Source: Trichopria drosophilae
Taxonomy: Eukaryota; Arthropoda; Insecta; Hymenoptera; Diapriidae
DNA: 64,000 bases
Assembly: GCA_030407085.1 (NCBI GenBank)
Contig: CM059585.1
Coordinates: 64,308,501 to 64,372,500 of the forward strand
Reading direction: 5' to 3'
Shown here one piece after another: positions 58,450 to 64,000 of this stretch. The notes under the pieces are model-generated. The model saw only the letters and a list, made by a program, of their open reading frames with translations, did no database searches and was not told the origin of the DNA. Within the stretch, counting starts at the first letter, position 1; each line of letters opens with the position of its first letter. A program made the translations under genes and the position numbers.

Positions 58450-59229
58450 CCCTTTGCGGCATACATTTTTCTTGTGAGCCTTTTTTAATGAAACTGGGTA
58501 CTCGGGGGTTTTTAGGGTCTCTGATTACGAATCTGATCTCAGATTTTAAAAATTCAAAATGGCGGATTCAATATAACCGACAAAAATGTAAAAAATTACC
58601 TGTTCGAGATGAAACTCGGTGCTCGGGGGTTATTAGGGTCGCTAATTACGAATCTTATCTCATATTTTGTAAATTCAAAATGGCTTATTGAAGATGGCCG
58701 ACAAAATGTAAAATATTACATGATCAAGATGAAAGTGTGTACTCGGGGGTTTTTGTTATCGCTGATTACGAATCTGAATCCGCCATTGTGAATTTTCAAA
58801 ATCTGAATTCATATTTGCAATCAGCGACCCCAAAAACACCAAACTACCTATTTTCATCTCGATCGAGTAATTTTTCACATTTGGGTCTGCCATCTTGGAT
58901 CCGCCATTTTGAATTTTGAATATCTGAAACCAGATTCGTAATCAGCGACCCCACAAACAGCCAAGTACGCAGCTTCGTGAGATTTTCTCTAAAAGGTTCG
59001 TCAATAATGAATTTTTTATCTACAAATGGCAATTTTTACACTTTGTTTATTAATTATTAACAAAATGACAATAATTTTACATAATCTGTCCAGGAATTTT
59101 GATATTTTAACATCTCATGAATATGTAACAAAAAAAATTAGCGGATAAATGCAATAAAAAGTACTTCAAATTCGTAAAAAATTGTTTACAAAAAGGTGGT
59201 TCCAATTGGAACCACTGTGCCGCAAAGGG
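58450..59229. mobile_element. piggyBac-type MITE inserted in gypsy pol
   Basis: CCCTTTGCGGCA and its mirror TGCCGCAAAGGG end the element. TTAA lies on both sides (58446-58449, 59230-59233). The insertion keeps pol in the same frame on both sides if the element and one TTAA are removed. It contains units of the CTCGGGGGTTTT...ATTACGAATCTGA...AAAATGGCGGAT repeat (near 58500, 58620, 58740, and reversed near 58800-58960) that also builds the inverted repeats at 10.5-16 kb. Confidence 0.92.
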
Positions 59230-59233
59230 TTAA

Positions 59234-60520
59234 GAAAACGAAAACCTATCGAGCGTGGATCTAAGAGGTTGAAAAGATTTCACCAATACGAGACGCGGAA
59301 ACGCTCGGAATCCAGTTCGGGTAACCCCACGGAACGGAAAAAGCGACGCCATAAAGACAGAACCACGAACCCCATCGCCACAAATGGAGCATCTACACAT
59401 CAGACGGAATTACCTAGTCGCAAGATAAAAGGCTCATCAGTAAGCAAATATTGGACATGGGAAACACATGCTAGGGCACAAACCAGTCCCAAACAGGTCA
59501 TTGAAACCGTAAGGACACGCTCTGGCAGGAACTATAAGAGGGAGGACACCTCAAATTCGCCGATATCGCCAACCGCGAAAAAAGTCGCGAATTCCCATTC
59601 TCCGACTATTGTAGCCAATAAACCACGATTAGAGTCAACGGTAATCATGGATACTGAATCCATGGCCGATGATTGTAAGGAGCCTCCGAAGCTCATACGA
59701 GGCCTTGGTGACTTCCTTTATAATCGAGATCATGATTATAGAACGCATTGGGAAGACAGGATGGGTTCCTGGCCACCCAGGGACGTCATACCTGGAACGT
59801 GACACTATAAATCCCTCTACAGAAATTGGTGAAATTTTGGAAAAACATCCGAAACGCCGATATATCGTTGATGTGCGGAGGGTCAGTGACGATCCATTGG
59901 AAAGCGATTTGGAGTATTCGGGTAGAGTAGAGAAGAATGGTCGAGAGGGAAAAACATACACGCCAGAGCCCAAGAGTAAAGAGCGCGACAAACAATGCGA
60001 ACCCGTGTTAAACGTTGCGAAGGGTCCAAGTAATCGCATGCAACACTGTAGAAGGAACAACGGAGCGTCAGATTGCGCAACGAGTTCCACGGACGAAAAA
60101 GGCATCGAAGCAAAGAAGAGTGGACACATGGATACGACAGATCGCCGAGGCGCGGAGTACGCAACACTTCCCAGTCCTCTCCGTGCCATCGAAGGAGCCC
60201 CCACTCCACATCGGAGGGAGGGAAAGAGTAGGCAAGCCCCCGGGAGATGCGACGGTACTGTATGTACTGTAGCTACATACGGGTCGAGCGACGAAAGAAG
60301 TTTACCCTCTTCGGATCCAAATGCATCGCACGACCAACTTCAAGAGACTGAAGTAAAATGCATATCCTCTCCCATCGATGAAGAGAGGGAGGAAAGTAGC
60401 GGAGCGAATATCGGAGATCACACGCATGAACCAGGTGGTTCGCCCTCTCCCCCCGACCGAACGAGTACATCGGAAACAGAGAGTCCTAGAAAATCTCCGT
60501 TATTGAATTTTCAAATAAAG
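59234..60520 (+). pseudogene. Gypsy pol: long low-complexity spacer after RNase H
   Basis: Two overlapping frames (59182-59802, then 59669 onward) join after a shift near 59800. The content is rich in R, K, S, T, E and P with no fold I recognise, and it ends in S-P-P-D-R-T-S-T-S-E-T-E-S-P just before the OTU domain. Most gypsy elements go from RNase H to integrase in under 100 residues, so more than 400 residues here is unusual. It may be an unstructured tether. Confidence 0.6.
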
Positions 60521-60910
60521 GAACATTGCGCGGAACCTTTTGCACTGTTGAGCAGGGACGAGGAAGTCGTAAAGGATGGCAATTGCCTATTTGACTCCCT
60601 CATAAAGGTCCACGATTTGAAAATAACACCAGGAGAATTACGGAAATTTCTTACTATGACAGCACGTTTCAACGAAATTGCCGAACCCGAAAGGGCACGG
60701 AAAATGTTATTTTCCCCGTATGAATACGGAGATGATAACCACGTAAGGTTATTTGCATTGCACTTTAGAGTAAATATCTGTGTCCATTATGACGACGACT
60801 CGATAAGGACGAGATATTTTCATGTCAAAGTTTCGGATACTACGAAATGGCACTACTTACATTTTAAAAATACACACTACACCCCATATAGGAAACTACT
60901 AGATTCGGAA
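60520..60910 (+). pseudogene. Gypsy pol: OTU-type cysteine protease domain
   Basis: In the frame 59669-61717 residues about 285-412 carry K-D-G-N-C-L-F-D-S-L, the OTU signature with candidate catalytic Cys306 (TGC at 60584-60586) after Asp303; then P-G-E-L-R-K-F-L, Y-G-D-D-N-H-V-R-L-F-A-L-H-F-R-V-N-I-C-V, and T-H-Y-T-P-Y with candidate His403 (CAC at 60875-60877). Length (about 125) and block order match OTU deubiquitinases. In viruses this fold trims polyproteins or removes ubiquitin from host proteins. No frameshift falls in the domain. The assignment rests on motif recognition. Confidence 0.75.
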
Positions 60911-61179
60911 ATGCACGAGTCGCCCAACGAAATCATTGCCATCGGACAATCGTCTGATAACGGGAGTGACCTTAGTGACTCAGAATGTCCCGAAAACTGC
61001 AAGCTCCCGAGCACCTCTGCTGAGGATTCGTCGGATAACGAAAGCCACTTTGGCGATTCTGAAGATCCCGAAAATCTAACCTCTTCCAGCGCGACTGATG
61101 AAGAGCCGGAGTCACACGGTTCTGAGGTTCAAGACGCGTCTATCCCGGATGATGAGGTAGGCGAACCCATTTTGGAATT

Positions 61180-61590
61180 CTCGGATCGGTATTTGACTAG
61201 CGAGAAGGGGAATATTGCGTACTTCACCACGGCTGACTGCAAATTGGACAGTGAGATCGGGAAATTACTTAGGGAGAAATCGTTAGTAAATTCCGAAAAA
61301 TTAAAACAATGCGATCCGACCATTGGCGAAGTTGTAGTGACCAAGGTTGGGAAATACTCAATGTTTGCACTAATGGTAAAAAGGACTATAGATGAAAGAG
61401 CGTTGAAGTGTGTCATTACATCCTGTGTTAAGGATCTAAACAAAAAATTGTTAGAATCAGGTGTCAGCACGATACACTTGGGATATGATTTCGAAATAAT
61501 TCCGAAGCAAACGTGGTATACGATTACAGAAGCCCTTAGGGTGCACATTAAGCGGAAGGTGACGATAGTAATTTTCAAAAATTCGTTCGT
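61180..61590 (+). pseudogene. Gypsy pol: macro-like (TARG1-like) domain
   Basis: Residues about 505-640 of the same frame follow an acidic spacer. Order: K-G-N-I-A-Y-F-T-T-A-D-C-K-L-D-S-E-I-G-K (like the G-D-[IL]...S-x-D-C-x-[ML]-G-x-G-I-A start of TARG1-type macro domains), then Y-S-M-F-A-L-M-V-K-R, V-K-D-L-N-K-K-L-L-E-S-G-V-S-T-I-H-L-G, and W-Y-T-I...V-T-I-V-I-F at the end. In TARG1 the P-R-I-G-C-G-L-D loop holds a catalytic Asp; here the loop reads L-G-Y-D-F-E, so binding or catalysis may differ. Macro domains bind or remove ADP-ribose. Inference from memory of the fold. Confidence 0.5.
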
Positions 61591-62758
61591 TGTACCATCC
61601 GCTCCCGAACGATATGCATTAATAAAAGAATGCCATGGTTCCGCGGCAGGAGGCCATAAGGGTATACAAAAGACCTATTTCCGCCTAAACCGAACCCATT
61701 ATTGGCGGAACATGTAGGATGACGTAACTATAGTCGTGAATCGGTGTAGCATATGCCAGAAAGGAAAAACACTCAGGGCTAAGGTCCGACTGCCAATGGT
61801 TATCACGGACACACCAGCGGAAGCAGTTAACAAGGTGGCACTGGACGTTTGGGGACCCACGAAAATATCCGAGGATGGAAATAGATTCCTTCTCACGATA
61901 CAAGACCTACTGACTAAATATTCGGTAGCAGTGCCTTTATCAGAGGTCACCGGGTTATCCACCGTAAGGGCTTTCGCATCAAACTTTATCTGTAAATTTG
62001 GTGCGCCTAGAGCAATATTGACGGACCAGGGTCCCAATTTTATGTCGAGCGTTTTCAAGGAGCTCACCAAGGCTTTCAAAATACAAGCCTTCTTTACGTC
62101 TGATTACCACCCAAAGTCCAACGGAAGCATAGAGCGAAGCCACCATATCCTCGCTGAGTACCTAAGGTGTTGTGTTAAACGCCGAAAGGAATGGGATAAA
62201 TGGATTCCTCATGCGATGTTCGCCTATAATACGAGTGTCCACGAGGGTACTAAACATACCCCACACGAGTTGGTATTCGGCAAACTGGCACGTTTACCAT
62301 CTAGCACTCCTCCCAGTGATGGAATATTGACCTATTCGGATTATGTAGATGGGCTTAAGAAGGATTTGGAAGAGATCCAGTCATTCGCAGGATTAAATCT
62401 TAATCAAGCGAAGCAGAGGGCGAAAATTTATTACGACCGCAAACAAAACGTTAAGCATTTCCGGGTAGGAGAGTGCGTGATGCTTATGAAGGAGCCTCGA
62501 AACAATAAATTGGACGATACATTCGTAGGCCCATACGAAATTGTAGAAATTGTAGAGTCTCGAACTGTAAGACTGCAGATTAACGAAACGCGGACGAAAA
62601 TAGTCCACATGGACAAATTAAAGAAAGGATACGATCCCTTGATTTTTAGTGAAGATCAGAACTCGTCATCCGAATCCACGGATTCGGACTATAGGTCGGT
62701 TGAGAGGAACGCAGGGAAGAGTGAGTTATCGCTCTCCTCTTTGTGCGGTGCTTCGTAA
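61591..62758 (+). pseudogene. pol: Gypsy pol: integrase
   Basis: The H2C2 zinc finger begins at E-C-H-G-S (H), G-G-H-K (H), is cut by a TAG stop at 61715-61717, and resumes in the same frame with C-S-I-C. The catalytic core has D37 (L-D-V-W-G-P), D97 (T-D-Q-G-P-N) and E133 (S-I-E-R-S-H) of the second frame (61736-62758), spacing D-35-E as expected. The C-terminal part has E-C-V-M-L-M, V-G-P-Y-E-I-V and V-H-M-D-K-L-K, a GPY/F-type module. It would insert the DNA copy into the genome. Only the stop codon breaks an otherwise open 1-kb gene. Confidence 0.9.
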
Positions 62759-63379
62759 ATCGCGCGCGGGCTCCCCACCTTGGACGGGCAAGCCGGAGAA
62801 AAGAAAGAGAGAAGTTACCGCACATAAGAGACAATGCGCGAAAATAAAGAATATTCAATTTAAACGACTACGATGTAGTAAAGCGACCCTAAATTAAATA
62901 TCATATCAAATCAAATATTATATCTCAGAGCATAAGGAATTTCGGAAATCGCTATGATGTATTAAAGCATAGGAAATTATGCCCAATATTAAAGGTTCAT
63001 ACTTGTCGGTCCATTCGTGTGTTAGCACGTATGCGTTTAAATTTCCTCTACTGTAAACTCGTCGCATTGCATGCTTAGATACGCGCCGCATGATCGGATT
63101 TCGAAACCCATATCGCCGACTGTACATAGCGAAACGCATTTCCTCAAAGATAAAACACGGAGCCTAATTTCGAAGTTACAGGGTAAACTCTATTCCGAGT
63201 AATATATAATTTGGCAATTGGCAGGTCGGATGGGAGGAATTCAAATTTCTCTCCGTCCGTAAAGTCTGGGGAATATGGCGCGACTGGCCTGTGATGGTCC
63301 GAGAGGAATTCGGGAAATAGATTAAACGAAAAACTTCCAAAGGGATCCAACTGCAAAATATTCGAACGTCAGGATTGAA
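62759..63379 (+). other. Gap between pol and env
   Basis: About 620 bases without a supported gene. In errantiviruses env is made from a spliced RNA, so an acceptor is expected here, but I cannot choose one. Minus-strand frames of 70-73 codons are chance. Confidence 0.5.
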
Positions 63380-64000
63380 GAGAATCCAGGTCTATACTCT
63401 GAAAATATCGGACCTATGCGGTTGATACACACGGAATGGCGATTAGTCTCCAGAATTCCACTACATGCCTACTTTGAAAAGATAGATATATATAAGATTT
63501 CTACGCTAGTCTTAAGATTCTAGAGGAATGTTGTAGGGAACTCCAGGTGTGTACTCTAAACGAAAGGATACGTGAATCCCGGGCGATACTCTACGAAGTA
63601 GTAAAGAAGAACGAAAATCTCTTAGAGATCTTGGCAGGACACGAGGGACGACGCAAGAGGGGTGTCATCGACGCGATCGGAAAAATAAGTAAAATTTTAT
63701 TTGGAACGGCACTGGAAGAAGAAATCGAGGATCTTCAGCAACAGATGGATATGGCGAATGACAGAATTTCAGAAACTACTACGCTAGTAGCCGAGCAGAC
63801 AAGGTTAATTGCGGTCGAATACGCAGAGGTACGTCAGGAAATGCTAACCATCAATAAAATATTGAATGGGTTACAAAAAACCCAAATATTGATACAATCA
63901 CTAGCGGAACAATCCTTGCGAAACGAAAAACTAAACCACATCATGTCTGTAATCGCTACGGAAGTACAGAGATATGCAATAGAGGCGGATCAGTTGATGA
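63380..64000 (+). pseudogene. env: Errantivirus-type env, F-like fusion protein, 5' part
   Basis: The first frame carries the N-terminal block seen in F-like envelopes (about 63380-63515: G-P-M-R-L-I-H-T-E-W-R-L-V). A shift near 63517 leads to a second frame running to the window end. That frame has a furin-type R-R-K-R site (63649-63660) followed by a hydrophobic fusion-peptide-like segment and a long heptad-rich helical region. This plan matches baculovirus F and errantivirus env proteins, which mediate membrane fusion. The stop and anchor lie outside the window. The copy is an old defective insertion. Confidence 0.75.

Noticed and set aside
59635..60204. 189-codon minus frame opposite the gypsy spacer
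   Set aside because: Shadow of the plus-strand pol frame in GC-richer DNA.
61129..61578. 149-codon minus frame opposite the macro-like domain
   Set aside because: Shadow frame. The plus strand has the domain-like pattern and continues to integrase.

Overview
The window is eukaryotic, almost certainly insect, nuclear DNA: AT-rich, intron-scale spacing, no bacterial gene organisation, and packed with animal-type transposable elements. The only host coding sequence I can support is one internal exon (23810-23986, + strand) of a ZIP zinc transporter of the SLC39A6/A10 (Drosophila foi) type, so much of the window is probably the introns or flanks of that gene. A hymenopteran, perhaps an ant, is my guess from the style of the elements; this is inference, not proof.

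Left third (1-23.8 kb): a CXC-domain transposon remnant (1-236); a decayed BEL/Pao retrotransposon on the minus strand (about 1.8-4.9 kb) with a possible LTR; an (AT)n tract; a palindromic TA-flanked MITE (5979-6689); a second small MITE; a broken minus-strand transposase (7.7-9.5 kb); a tRNA-derived SINE; then a 5.5-kb DNA transposon (10477-15959) with about 0.7-kb terminal inverted repeats built from 121-bp tandem units, one long transposase ORF, and a scrambled antisense copy of part of that ORF. A 1.55-kb solo LTR (18265-19815, TSD AACA) carrying a 55-bp minisatellite interrupts a degenerate transposase with a RAG1/Transib-like motif order (to 21677).

Middle (23.8-54 kb): the ZIP exon; fragments of a Polinton/adintovirus-like DNA polymerase B ORF interrupted by a piggyBac remnant with TTAA duplications; a second SINE copy in opposite orientation; a degenerate relative of the 12.5-kb transposase (33.6-34.1 kb); a CR1-like LINE with a PHD finger in ORF1 (35.9-37.7 kb, minus); a pogo-type element with a SINE nested in it (38865-40543, 13-bp TSD); a compound GT/GTGC microsatellite at the 3' end of an R1-type LINE fragment; a larger R1-type LINE (44.3-47.7 kb, minus); a 2.7-kb foldback element with arms of 285-bp repeats and a 9-bp TSD (47800-50529); a palindromic piggyBac-type element with a SINE in it (51317-52762); a 348-bp hairpin MITE; and an 80-bp dyad satellite.

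Right end (54.7-64 kb): a Ty3/gypsy element of errantivirus type, with 5' LTR, tRNA-Leu-type primer binding site, gag, RT, RNase H, integrase and the start of an F-like envelope gene, running off the window. It is defective (frameshifts, lost protease, one stop in the integrase zinc finger, a piggyBac-type insertion). Between RNase H and integrase it encodes an OTU-type cysteine protease domain followed by a macro-like domain. That pair, which could in principle remove ubiquitin and ADP-ribose, is the most interesting thing in the window.
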